NCBI RefSeq assembly: GCF_030294945.1
Contig: NZ_AP018448.1
Coordinates: 8,962,501-9,026,500, forward strand
DNA: 64,000 nt
Direction of reading: 5' to 3'
From: Streptomyces graminofaciens
GTDB lineage: Bacteria > Actinomycetota > Actinomycetes > Streptomycetales > Streptomycetaceae
How positions within the stretch are numbered: position 1 is the stretch's first letter; each line of letters begins with the position of its first letter. This document shows positions 51,502-61,591 of the stretch, piece by piece. The notes beneath the pieces are model-generated. The model worked only from the letters and a program-made list of their open reading frames with translations. It did no database searches and was not told where the DNA came from. The translations under genes and the position numbers were made by a program.

Positions 51502-51721
51502 GTGAACTCCTAATGGGGGCCGGGGCGTTGGGGCGCGAGCGATTGAAGAGTCGCCGCGTGGTGTTACCGGCAGGTGTGCGTTGGGTGAGAAGTTAATGAC
51601 GGGTGCATGACAGGACAAGGGTCGAGGCCGTAATTACCCGTCGATGGGTTCGTCATGTGATCGACCGATCGGCTGATCGGCGATGCGATTGTCGACTTGT
51701 TTCCCGTAGGATGGCCGGCGC

Positions 51722-51905
51722 AGAAGGGGAGTAGCTCTTCGCCGGACCGTCGACATACTGCTCAGCTCGTCTGAGCCGGCGCCCGGAGGCGGGTCCCATG
51801 ACCGGGGCCGGCCAGCGAGACCTTCGGCAAGCAGTGCACATCCGTGCCACGGGGCACGGGTGACGTCCCGTGCCGTACGGCACGGGAACCGTGTGCTGCC
51901 GTGCC
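51722..51905 (+). promoter_or_regulatory. Probable yybP-ykoY (Mn2+) riboswitch with expression platform
   Basis: The aptamer has AGAAGGGGAGTAGC (about 51722-51735) and CCAGCGAGACCTTCGGCAAGC (about 51812-51832, read as two parts), the two conserved blocks of the yybP-ykoY class. Between them are stems such as CAGCTCGTCTGAG. The following 51842-51886 stretch has complementary segments GGCACGGG (51853-51860), CCCGTGCC (51867-51874) and GGCACGGG (51879-51886), which allow alternative stems. The gene it leads to encodes a TMEM165/UPF0016 Mn-type transporter, as usual for this class. Confidence 0.85.
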
Positions 51906-51965
51906 GAGGTGTCGTGTCAGTGGACGTGTTCTCTCGGTGGGGCGGCCCCGACCGATTGAGAAACC

Positions 51966-52547
51966 TTGATCAGCTTCAGTGTGACGGCGCTCGTCTTCGG
52001 CGTCGTCTTCCTCGCAGAACTCCCCGACAAGACGGCCCTCGCCGGTCTCGTCCTCGGCACGCGCTACCGCGCCTCGTACGTCTTCGTCGGTGTCGCGGCG
52101 GCCTTCGCGGTCCATGTCGCGCTGGCGGTCGCGGCGGGGAGCGTGCTCACGCTGCTGCCGCAGCAGGTCGTGCGGGTGGTGACGGGTCTGTTGTTCCTCG
52201 GTGGCGCGGCGGTGCTGCTGCGCAAGGGCGGTGAGGGCGACGAGGGGATCCGGCGGCCCGAGGATCAGAGCTTCTGGAAGGTCGCGGGGGCGGGTTTCAT
52301 GCTCATCCTCGTCGCCGAGTTCGGGGATCTGACACAGATCATGACGGCCAACCTCGCGGCGCGCTACGACGATCCGCTGTCGGTCGGGCTCGGTGCGGTG
52401 CTGGCGCTGTGGGCCGTGGCCGGGCTGGGCATCGTCGGCGGGAAGGCGCTGATGAAGAGGGTGCCGCTCGTGCTCATCACGCGGATCGCCGCCGCGCTGA
52501 TGGTGGGGCTCGGGGCGTGGAGTCTGTGGGAGGCGGTGACCGGGTGA
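51966..52547 (+). CDS. TMEM165/GDT1 (UPF0016) family Mn2+/Ca2+ transporter
   Basis: Membrane protein of 193 residues with six helices in two inverted halves. Each half carries the family E-x-x-D-(K/L)-T motif: FLAELPDKTALAGL (about 15-28) and LVAEFGDLTQIM (about 114-125). These acidic residues bind Mn2+ or Ca2+ for export. The TTG start at 51966 gives the family N-terminus ISFSVTALVFGVVF; its ribosome-binding site (GAGAAA) is weak, leaving room for translational control. A probable Mn-sensing riboswitch stands upstream, so the gene should be induced by manganese. Confidence 0.93.
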   Translation: MISFSVTALVFGVVFLAELPDKTALAGLVLGTRYRASYVFVGVAAAFAVHVALAVAAGSVLTLLPQQVVRVVTGLLFLGGAAVLLRKGGEGDEGIRRPEDQSFWKVAGAGFMLILVAEFGDLTQIMTANLAARYDDPLSVGLGAVLALWAVAGLGIVGGKALMKRVPLVLITRIAAALMVGLGAWSLWEAVTG

Positions 52548-52920
52548 CGTCTGGAGGGGGCGGGCTGCGCGGGCTGTGCGGGTGGGCTGCGAAGGGACGG
52601 ACTGCGCGGGCTGTGCGGGTGGGGGCGAGGGACGGACTGCGTGGGCTGTGCGGGGCGGTTGAGTTGAACGGCTGGTGAAGCTTTGCGGGGGTGGTGGCGG
52701 GAGGGGGCTTTGTTTTGTACCGTGGGGAAACAAAGTGGCTCCCGCTCGTTTTCCCTGACCGGCGGGCGGGACCACCTTGTTCCCGCCTGCCGGGGTCCGC
52801 GCAGGTTCTGTCGTTTGTTCAGGGCCCGTCCGGAGAGCCCGTTCAGGGCCCGTCAGAGGCGGGTCCAAGGCCCGTCCGAGGCCCGTCCGAGGCCCGTCCT
52901 GAGTCTGCCTGGAGTCGTTC
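52548..52920. repeat. Intergenic repeats: three CTGCGCGGGCTGTGCGGG units and 11-bp tandem repeats
   Basis: The 373 bases between the transporter and HAD genes hold two arrays. Array 1 repeats CTGCGCGGGCTGTGCGGG at 52565, 52602 and (one change) 52637, about 36 bases apart. Array 2 repeats AGGCCCGTCCG at 52868, 52879 and (one change) 52890, after two TTCAGGGCCCGTC copies at about 52818 and 52842. I see no gene or known RNA here. Confidence 0.7.
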
Positions 52921-53598
52921 ATGACAGCCGCCGTGCCCACCCAGCCGACCGTTCTGACCGCCCGTGCCCTGTTGCTGGACATGGACGGCACGCTCGTCAA
53001 CTCCGATGCCGCCGTCGAGCGGGTCTGGCGGCGCTGGGCCGAGCGGCACGGGCTGGCCGGGGACGAGGTCATCAAGGTGGTCCACGGGCGGCAGGGCTAC
53101 GCCACGATGGCCGTCCTGCTGCCGGACCGGCCCATGGAGCAGAACCTCGCGGACAACAAGCGGCTGCTGGCCGAGGAGACGGCGGATGTGGACGGGGTGG
53201 TGCCGATTCCCGGGGCGCCGGAGTTTCTCGCGTCCCTCGCGGAGGTGCCGCACGCGCTGGTGACCTCGGCGGATGTTGCGTTGTCCACGGCGCGGATGGG
53301 GGCGGCCGGGTTGCCGTTGCCGGCGGTGCGGATCACGGCGGAGTCCGTGGGGGCGAGCAAGCCGGATCCCGAGGGGTTCTTGAAGGGGGCGGCCGAGTTG
53401 GGGGTCGCGCCTGAGGACTGTGTGGTGTTCGAGGACTCCGAGGCGGGGATCGTGGCTGGGCGGGCTGCGGGAATGCGGGTGGTGGGGGTGGGGGAGCGGG
53501 CCGGCCTCTACGGGCCGGACGTGTTGGTGGCGGATCTTGGTGGGGTGCGGGTGGAAGCGGCTGGGGGTGGGGTGGTGGTTCGGCTGTGGGTGGGTTGA
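52921..53598 (+). CDS. HAD-superfamily sugar phosphatase
   Basis: Phosphatase of 225 residues of the beta-phosphoglucomutase/DOG-phosphatase subfamily. Motif I is LLLDMDGTLVNSD (nucleophile Asp about 20, Asp22), motif II ALVTSAD (about 113-119), Lys about 145 in GASKPDP, motif IV VVFEDSEAGI (about 165-174). The cap domain lies between residues 30 and 95. It likely dephosphorylates a sugar phosphate. It starts after a repeat-rich spacer and ends just before an IS200-type remnant. Confidence 0.93.
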   Translation: MTAAVPTQPTVLTARALLLDMDGTLVNSDAAVERVWRRWAERHGLAGDEVIKVVHGRQGYATMAVLLPDRPMEQNLADNKRLLAEETADVDGVVPIPGAPEFLASLAEVPHALVTSADVALSTARMGAAGLPLPAVRITAESVGASKPDPEGFLKGAAELGVAPEDCVVFEDSEAGIVAGRAAGMRVVGVGERAGLYGPDVLVADLGGVRVEAAGGGVVVRLWVG

Positions 53599-53604
53599 CT
53601 TGCT

Positions 53605-53624
53605 CCTCGGGCTGAAGCCCGAGG
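53605..53624. repeat. Palindrome CCTCGGGC-TGAA-GCCCGAGG (IS605-type end)
   Basis: A perfect 8-bp stem with a TGAA loop, 7 bases after the HAD stop, followed by ATTCTGG. This is the kind of subterminal hairpin found at the right end of IS200/IS605 elements. Its position upstream of the transposase remnant suggests fragments of more than one element. Confidence 0.6.
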
Positions 53625-53645
53625 ATTCTGGCCTTCCCTGACCGG

Positions 53646-54125
53646 TTGTTGTGCCGCTACGCGGCACGGGGTTCGGTCGGGAATCCGTGGCTTCCTGTGA
53701 CCAGGTTCCGGCACAGAGTGTTCACCGATGTCCACTTGAGGCGGATGGAGGAGATCACGCGGTCGGTGTGTACGGACTTCGAGTGCGAGCTGGTGGAGTT
53801 CAACGGCGAGGACAACCACGTCCACCTGCTGGTGAACTTCCCGCCCAAGATCGCCGTGACCAAGCCGGTCAACTCCCTCAAGGGCGTCTCCTCCCGCCGC
53901 CTGCGCCAGGAGTTCCCCGACCTGGTGCGCCACTACTGGCGGGCCAACAAGCTCTGGTCCGGGTCCTACTTCGCCGGAACCGTCGGCGGTGCCCCGCTCT
54001 CCGTGGTCCGGCAGTACATCAACAGCAGAACCGGCCCGTGTGAGCATCAGCTCCACCGGGAGAAGCCCTCCCGACGCTCCGCGCCGCAGGCGAAGACCCC
54101 CAGTGTCCGGCTCCGCCGGACCTGA
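53646..54125 (+). pseudogene. IS200/IS605-type transposase (TnpA), 5'-truncated remnant
   Basis: A Y1 HUH single-strand transposase remnant. The HUH motif NHVHLLV and the later catalytic Tyr (VVRQYI) are intact, as is KLWSGSYFAGTVGG. The normal N-terminus (about 20 residues with the first beta strand) is replaced by an unrelated run CRYAARGSVGNPWLPVTRFR, so homology begins only at VTRFRHRVF. The C-terminal tail after QYI is also atypical. Without strand beta-1 the protein is probably inactive. The TTG at 53646 opens the frame; GTG 53697-53699 is the first codon near homologous sequence. Confidence 0.7.
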
Positions 54126-54250
54126 GTCTGCGACGCTCCGCGTCGCCACTGTCAGATTCGCTTCACCACCGGTCTGAAGGCCGATGCACTGCGAATGAAT
54201 TCCGGTAGCGGCGGCGGGGGGCGAAAGCCCGGCCCCCGCCGCCCCACGAC

Positions 54251-54571
54251 TCAGCCCTCCGACTTCGGGCCCGTCTGCTGCAGGACCTCGAAGGTCCACA
54301 CGGTCGAACCGGTGGCCGCCGGCTGCGGACGGTCGCCGCCGCCCTGGTGGGCCTGCTTCATCGGCCCCTCCATCCACGCCTGGAACGCGGCCTCGTCCCG
54401 CCACCGCGTGTAGACGAGGTAGTCGTCCGTGCCGTCCACCGGACGCAGCAGCTCGAACCACTCGAAGCCGTCGGAGTTCTCCACCACACCGGCGCGGGAC
54501 GCGAACCGCTTCTCCAGGACCTCCCGCTGCTCGGCGGGAACCGTGAGGACGTTGATCTTGACGATGCTCAT
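54251..54571 (-). CDS. Antibiotic biosynthesis monooxygenase (ABM) domain protein
   Basis: Small ferredoxin-like-fold protein of 106 residues. Pattern: VKINVLTVPAEQREVLEKRF, GFEWFELLRPVDGTDDYLVYTRW, EAAFQAWMEGP, as in heme-degrading IsdG-like and ABM enzymes. The conserved WMEG/His pair (FQAWMEGPMKQAH) could bind heme. ATG 54571 follows AGGATGG. It is downstream of a peptidoglycan-binding protein gene on the same strand. Either heme-degradation or an oxidoreductase role is possible. Confidence 0.85.
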   Translation of the reverse strand: MSIVKINVLTVPAEQREVLEKRFASRAGVVENSDGFEWFELLRPVDGTDDYLVYTRWRDEAAFQAWMEGPMKQAHQGGGDRPQPAATGSTVWTFEVLQQTGPKSEG

Positions 54572-54624
54572 GGAGCCATCCTGCCCCACGTGACCTGAGA
54601 GACCCGGCGGCGGCCCTCCGGCCG

Positions 54625-57922
<3,298 letters not shown>

Positions 57923-57927
57923 ATCTG

Positions 57928-57962
57928 CAGCGATCCAACAGCGATCCACAGCGATCTACAGC
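57928..57962. repeat. Three 10-11 bp tandem repeats across a gene end
   Basis: CAGCGATCCAA, CAGCGATCCA, CAGCGATCTA and CAGC run end to end. The third unit and the last four bases cover the GNAT stop codon (57956-57958). It separates the convergent MFS fusion and GNAT genes. Confidence 0.8.
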
Positions 57963-58474
57963 TTTTTCGTGAACCAGTGCTCGGCGTACGCGTGGTCGTT
58001 GTACGGCTCGCTCTCCTCGTAGCCGAGCCGCGAGTACAGCGCGCGGGCCTCGACCAGGTCGCCCCGGGTGTCCAGCACGATCCGCCCGGCGCCCAGGGCC
58101 CGGGCCGCGTCCTCGGCGGCGGTCACCAGCAGGGCGGCGCCGCCCCTGCCGCGCGCCTCCTTCAGCAGGAAGACCCGCTTCAGCTCGGCCGTGGCGGAGT
58201 CCATCAGCCGCACCCCCGCCGTCCCGACGGGCTTGCCCCCGTACCGCGCCACCAGCAGCACACCGCCCGGCGGCGCCAGATACTCCCCGGTGTCCGCCGC
58301 CACCTCCCGCTCCAGCTCCTCGGGGTCCGTGATCCGCCCCTCGTGCAGCAGATACCAGCGGTCGCTGACCTCCGTGTAGTACGCCCGCCAGAGCGCGGCG
58401 GCGACGGGGGAGTGGAACGGCTCGGGGGCGACGGCCCAGGCGGGGGCCGCGGGGGTACGGGGCATGGGGGTCAT
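57956..58474 (-). CDS. GNAT-family N-acetyltransferase
   Basis: Acetyltransferase of 172 residues. The acetyl-CoA loop is RGRGGAALLVTAAEDAA (about 108-124), after LKRVFLLKEA. The C-terminal strand has YSRLGYEESEPYNDHAYAEHWF, typical of the family. The Met at 58465 is an alternative start; neither has a clear ribosome-binding site. It converges with the MFS fusion gene. Substrate unknown. Confidence 0.9.
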   Translation of the reverse strand: MTPMPRTPAAPAWAVAPEPFHSPVAAALWRAYYTEVSDRWYLLHEGRITDPEELEREVAADTGEYLAPPGGVLLVARYGGKPVGTAGVRLMDSATAELKRVFLLKEARGRGGAALLVTAAEDAARALGAGRIVLDTRGDLVEARALYSRLGYEESEPYNDHAYAEHWFTKKL

Positions 58475-58629
58475 TGTCGGGAGAGGGCGGTGCCCGGCCG
58501 CAAACGAATTACGGCCGGCGCCGGGGCGGCCGACCGGCGGCTGTTTGAGCGCAGCGCTTCGGGCAACCCGGTTGCCCGAAGACGGCCCGCCGACCGAGGA
58601 GACCGGGCCGAGAGACAGGGAAGGCAGTC

Positions 58630-59286
58630 ATGTCCACAGGCGTGATCATCGCTTTGATCGTGGTGGGGGTCGTGATCGTGGCGGCCGTGGTCGCCGTCGC
58701 GGCCGTTCCCTCGCTGCGCGCACACTTCGGTTCGGGCGGCGGCGGATCGATGCGACGGCGGTTCGGGCCCGAGTACGACCGGACCGTGGCGCGTCACGGC
58801 GGAGACGAGCGGGCAGCCGTACGGGAGTTGGCGGAGCGGGTACGGCGGCACGGCTCGCTGGAGCGGCGGCCGCTCGCCGCGTCCGACCGCGAACGGTACG
58901 AGGCTCGTTGGACGGCCGCACAGGAGGGTTTCGTCGACTCGCCCGGACAGGCGGTCGCGGAGGCGGACCGGCTGCTCACCGAACTGGCGGGGGAGCGCGG
59001 TTTCCCGGGCGGCGACCAGTACGAGGAGCGGCTCGACGCGCTCTCCGTCCACCACGCCCGCCACGTGGACGGATACCGCCGGGTGCACCGCGCCGCCCAC
59101 ACCCGGGACGGCCACGCGGACACGGAGGAACTGCGCGAGGCCATGGTCGAGTCCCGCGCCCTGTTCGAGGACCTGGTGGCTCCGGGGCGCAGGGACAGGA
59201 AGACGGCCGAGCAGGGACGCCGTGAGCCCGCCCGGTCCCACCACCTGCCGTGGACGTTCACCGGGCGACACGCGAAGGGGAGTTGA
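58630..59286 (+). CDS. Membrane-anchored hypothetical protein, paralogous to the next gene
   Basis: Protein of 218 residues: an N-terminal hydrophobic helix (about 4-27, GVIIALIVVGVVIVAAVVAVAA) then a charged helical domain. A 50-residue block is repeated in the following gene: GFVDSPGQAVAEADRLLTELAGERGF here and DFVDEPRAAVQEADRVLEEATGRF there, with TEELREAMVESRALFEDLV and TEQLRLALRDYRELTERLL after it. ATG 58630 follows GGGAAGGCAGTC. The two genes are 5 bases apart, so they form an operon. Function unknown. Confidence 0.8.
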   Translation: MSTGVIIALIVVGVVIVAAVVAVAAVPSLRAHFGSGGGGSMRRRFGPEYDRTVARHGGDERAAVRELAERVRRHGSLERRPLAASDRERYEARWTAAQEGFVDSPGQAVAEADRLLTELAGERGFPGGDQYEERLDALSVHHARHVDGYRRVHRAAHTRDGHADTEELREAMVESRALFEDLVAPGRRDRKTAEQGRREPARSHHLPWTFTGRHAKGS

Positions 59287-59291
59287 GGGCG

Positions 59292-59681
59292 ATGACACAA
59301 GGCACCGAAGGTGTGAGCGGGACTCAGGCGCACGGCAGCGGTCCGAAGGCGGCCCCGGCTCAGAGCGAGCGTTCCCCGGCCCGCACCGCCGAGAGCCCCG
59401 GCACCGCCGCCCACCTCCTGCCCCACGAGGAGTCCGACGAGCTCGGCCTCCGGCTGCAGCACGCCGTCGGCGACTTCGTCGACGAACCCCGGGCCGCGGT
59501 ACAGGAGGCCGACCGCGTACTGGAGGAGGCGACGGGCCGCTTCACCGAGGCGATGACCCGACGCCGCCGCACCCTGCGAGCCACCTGGCAGTCCCCGGAG
59601 ACGACCGACACCGACACGGAACAGCTCCGCCTGGCCCTGCGCGACTACCGGGAGCTGACGGAACGGTTGCTGAGCATGTAG
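59292..59681 (+). CDS. Soluble hypothetical protein related to the preceding gene
   Basis: Protein of 129 residues with a disordered N-terminus (about 1-42) and a helical domain (about 43-128) homologous to the C-terminal half of the preceding membrane-anchored protein. ATG 59292 has GAGGGC upstream and lies 5 bases after that gene's stop. The duplicated domain and coupled order suggest that the two associate, one being held at the membrane. No known domain is recognised. Confidence 0.75.
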   Translation: MTQGTEGVSGTQAHGSGPKAAPAQSERSPARTAESPGTAAHLLPHEESDELGLRLQHAVGDFVDEPRAAVQEADRVLEEATGRFTEAMTRRRRTLRATWQSPETTDTDTEQLRLALRDYRELTERLLSM

Positions 59682-59688
59682 GGGCCCC

Positions 59689-59768
59689 GTGAGGGGCGCG
59701 GGGCTGTGTCGATCCGCGGGTCCGCCGCGTGGGCGCGAGCAACCACGCGGCGGACCCGCGGATCGACA
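59689..59768. repeat. Intergenic palindromic repeat, copy R6 (long palindrome)
   Basis: A short hairpin GCCCC-GTGA-GGGGC (about 59691-59704) precedes perfect 26-bp inverted repeats (59707-59732 with 59743-59768, starting TGTCGATCCGCGGGTCCGCC) around GCGCGAGCAA. On the minus strand it contains GTGGTTGCTCGCGC and CCCCGCGCCCCTC, the core of R1-R5. It sits between convergent genes. Confidence 0.75.
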
Positions 59769-59826
59769 GCGGAGCAACGCATCTCCCCAGTCTCTTGGGC
59801 TCCCCAGACTCCTGGGCGCCGCGAAG

Positions 59827-60231
59827 CTACGACAGGTCGCGGCGCTCCCGCCATTCCCGCACGACCTCTTCCACGTCGTACGGCTTCTTCCCCAGCGGCG
59901 GTCCCGGCGGCGGCCGGAACATCATCTCGCGGATCTTGGCGTTGATCTCGGTGATGATCTTGCGCACGAGCCGCTCCGAAGGAGCCCGGTACGCCGCCTC
60001 CAGCGCGTCCTCCGCCTCCTTGCGCAGCGCGAGCGTCGGCGGCAGGACGGACATGCCCTCGCGGGCCATCTTCTGCTTGATCCACCAGAGTTCGTCGTAC
60101 GCCGTGTCGTCGCCGCGCAGCGGTTCGCCCGCGCCCGGCAGGCCCTCGAAGTCTCCGCGGGCCTGCGCGTCACGGATCTGTTTGTCGATGAAGGACTCGA
60201 AGCTGACACCGGGTGGCTTTCGCTCGGTCAT
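59827..60231 (-). CDS. DUF1992 protein (DnaJ-homologue-28-like)
   Basis: Small protein of 134 residues. The family core is SFESFIDKQIRDAQARGDFEGLPGAGEPL (about 10-38), then DDTAYDELWWIKQKMAREG and MSVLPPTLALRKE. It is soluble. In eukaryotes this domain sits next to a J domain, which is absent here. Role unknown, perhaps chaperone-related. ATG 60231 is used because upstream codons are not conserved-like and run into the FHA gene's promoter region. Confidence 0.85.
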   Translation of the reverse strand: MTERKPPGVSFESFIDKQIRDAQARGDFEGLPGAGEPLRGDDTAYDELWWIKQKMAREGMSVLPPTLALRKEAEDALEAAYRAPSERLVRKIITEINAKIREMMFRPPPGPPLGKKPYDVEEVVREWRERRDLS

Positions 60232-60360
60232 GCGTCCATTGTGCCGGACCCCGCGCAACCGGACGATCTGGGGAATTATCATGCGGCGGCGGCGCGTCAA
60301 GCGCGCCGCGCGCAGGGACAATTGACGTGATGACCCGTAAGGACCCTTAAGGAGCGGTAC

Positions 60361-60756
60361 GTGCTCGAACTCACCATGGCCTCGGTCGCCGAGGCGGACG
60401 CCGGGGCGACGGCCGGCATGCAGATGGCCGACGCGCCCAGCGAGCCGGGCGCCGTGCTCCGGGTGGGCCGGGACAAGGCGGTGTGCCGTCTCGCGACGCC
60501 CGACGACTGGCTGTTCGTCTCCCGGGTCCACCTGGAGTTCCTCTGCGGCCCCGACGGCACCTGGCAGGTGACGTGGCTGCGCGGTACGCACGCGGACCCG
60601 TCGTCGGAGGTGCATCTGACCCTCCTGAACCACCAGCCCACGCCCCTGCCCTACGGCGGCACGGCGAAACTCCCGCCCAACGGCTCGGGCGAGCTGATCA
60701 TCTACGACCGCACGGGCCCGCGCAGCGTCAACGTGGGCTTCTACCACGAGGCCTGA
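60361..60756 (+). CDS. FHA-like domain protein
   Basis: Soluble protein of 131 residues. The FHA signature is visible: VLRVGRDKAV (Gly-Arg, about 32-41) and FVSRVHLEF (Ser-x-x-His, about 52-60), which bind phosphothreonine, followed by beta strands and a GTAKLPPNGSGELIIY edge. GTG 60361 has AAGGAG 7 bases upstream. It could read out a Ser/Thr kinase such as the one at 7373-9157, but there is no direct evidence. Confidence 0.75.
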   Translation: MLELTMASVAEADAGATAGMQMADAPSEPGAVLRVGRDKAVCRLATPDDWLFVSRVHLEFLCGPDGTWQVTWLRGTHADPSSEVHLTLLNHQPTPLPYGGTAKLPPNGSGELIIYDRTGPRSVNVGFYHEA

Positions 60757-60780
60757 CGAGCCGCCCCCAGGGCGCCCGGC

Positions 60781-61452
60781 TCAGTCCAGCACCCGGGCCA
60801 GCGCGAAGCCGTCGTACCCCTTGCTGCCCACCGTCTGGACCGCCGTGCCGGTCAGCCTCGGGTGCGTGGCGATGAGTTCGATGGCGGCCCGGGTGCCCTG
60901 GACGTCCGGCTCGGTGCTGTCCGCGTCGACGACCCGGCCGCCCCGTACGACGTTGTCGACGACGATCAGGCTGCCGGCGCGGGTGAGCTTCAGGGCCCAC
61001 TCCACGTAGTGCGGGTTGTTGGCCTTGTCGGCGTCGATGAACACCAGGTCGAACGGCTCGGGGTTCTCGTCCGCGAGCTTGGGCAGCGACTCCAGGGCCG
61101 GGCCCACCCGCACCTCGACCAGACCGTCGAGGCCGGCGCGCGCGATGTTGCGGGTGGCGACCTCGGCGTTCTCGGAGCTGTACTCGAGGGAGATCAGCCG
61201 GCCGTCCGTCGGTAGCGCGCGCCCCAGCCAGATCGTGCTGTAGCCGCCCAGGGTGCCGATCTCCAGGATGCGGCGGGCACCCTGGATCTCGGCCAGGAGC
61301 TGCAGGAGCTTGCCCTGGTTCGGGGCGACATTGATGTGCGGGAGCCCGGCGGCGTCGCTGTCGCGCAGCGCGGCCGCCAGTGCCTCGTCCTCCGGGGCGA
61401 GCCGGGTCGTGAAGTAGTCGTCGACGTCGTCCCACACCTGCGACTCACTCAT
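60781..61452 (-). CDS. O-methyltransferase family 3 (CCoAOMT-like)
   Basis: SAM-dependent methyltransferase of 223 residues. Motif I is ILEIGTLGGYST (about 62-73); the metal site is DLVFIDADKANN (about 134-145), with VVDNVVRGG (about 160). Such enzymes methylate catechols or other small hydroxyl compounds with a divalent cation. An operator-like dyad lies 29 bases upstream of ATG 61452. Confidence 0.9.
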   Translation of the reverse strand: MSESQVWDDVDDYFTTRLAPEDEALAAALRDSDAAGLPHINVAPNQGKLLQLLAEIQGARRILEIGTLGGYSTIWLGRALPTDGRLISLEYSSENAEVATRNIARAGLDGLVEVRVGPALESLPKLADENPEPFDLVFIDADKANNPHYVEWALKLTRAGSLIVVDNVVRGGRVVDADSTEPDVQGTRAAIELIATHPRLTGTAVQTVGSKGYDGFALARVLD

Positions 61453-61480
61453 GAACCTGTGACCTATGCCTTTCGTATGG

Positions 61481-61501
61481 CTAGTTAGATGGGCTAACTA
61501 G
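61481..61501. promoter_or_regulatory. Operator-like dyad upstream of the O-methyltransferase gene
   Basis: CTAGTTAG-ATGGG-CTAACTAG (8-bp perfect arms), followed at 61506 by a third CTAAC half site. AT-rich for this genome and close to the start, as for a TetR- or MarR-type repressor site. The regulator is not adjacent. Confidence 0.6.
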
Positions 61502-61591
61502 TTGCGCTAACGAATATAGGCCAGTCAGGGTTCCTTGTCCGGCGTTCCGTACTTCTCGCCACCTCTCTGTACTTCTCCGTGGTCCCCGCTT

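Larger units (their letters stand above)
53600..54200 (+). mobile_element. IS200/IS605 family element remnant
   Basis: Spans the subterminal hairpin at 53605, the small palindrome GTGCCGC-TAC-GCGGCAC (53650-53666), the truncated TnpA and hairpins TCCGGCTCCGCCGGA (about 54107-54121) and CGACGCTCCGCGTCG (about 54130-54144). A GCGAATGAATTC sequence near 54192-54203 may mark an end. Boundaries are uncertain because IS200 elements lack terminal inverted repeats. Confidence 0.55.

Noticed and set aside
51762..53075. A 437-codon minus-strand frame over the riboswitch, transporter and repeats
   Set aside because: It runs through non-coding repeats and an RNA element and has low-complexity sequence; the plus-strand genes explain the region.
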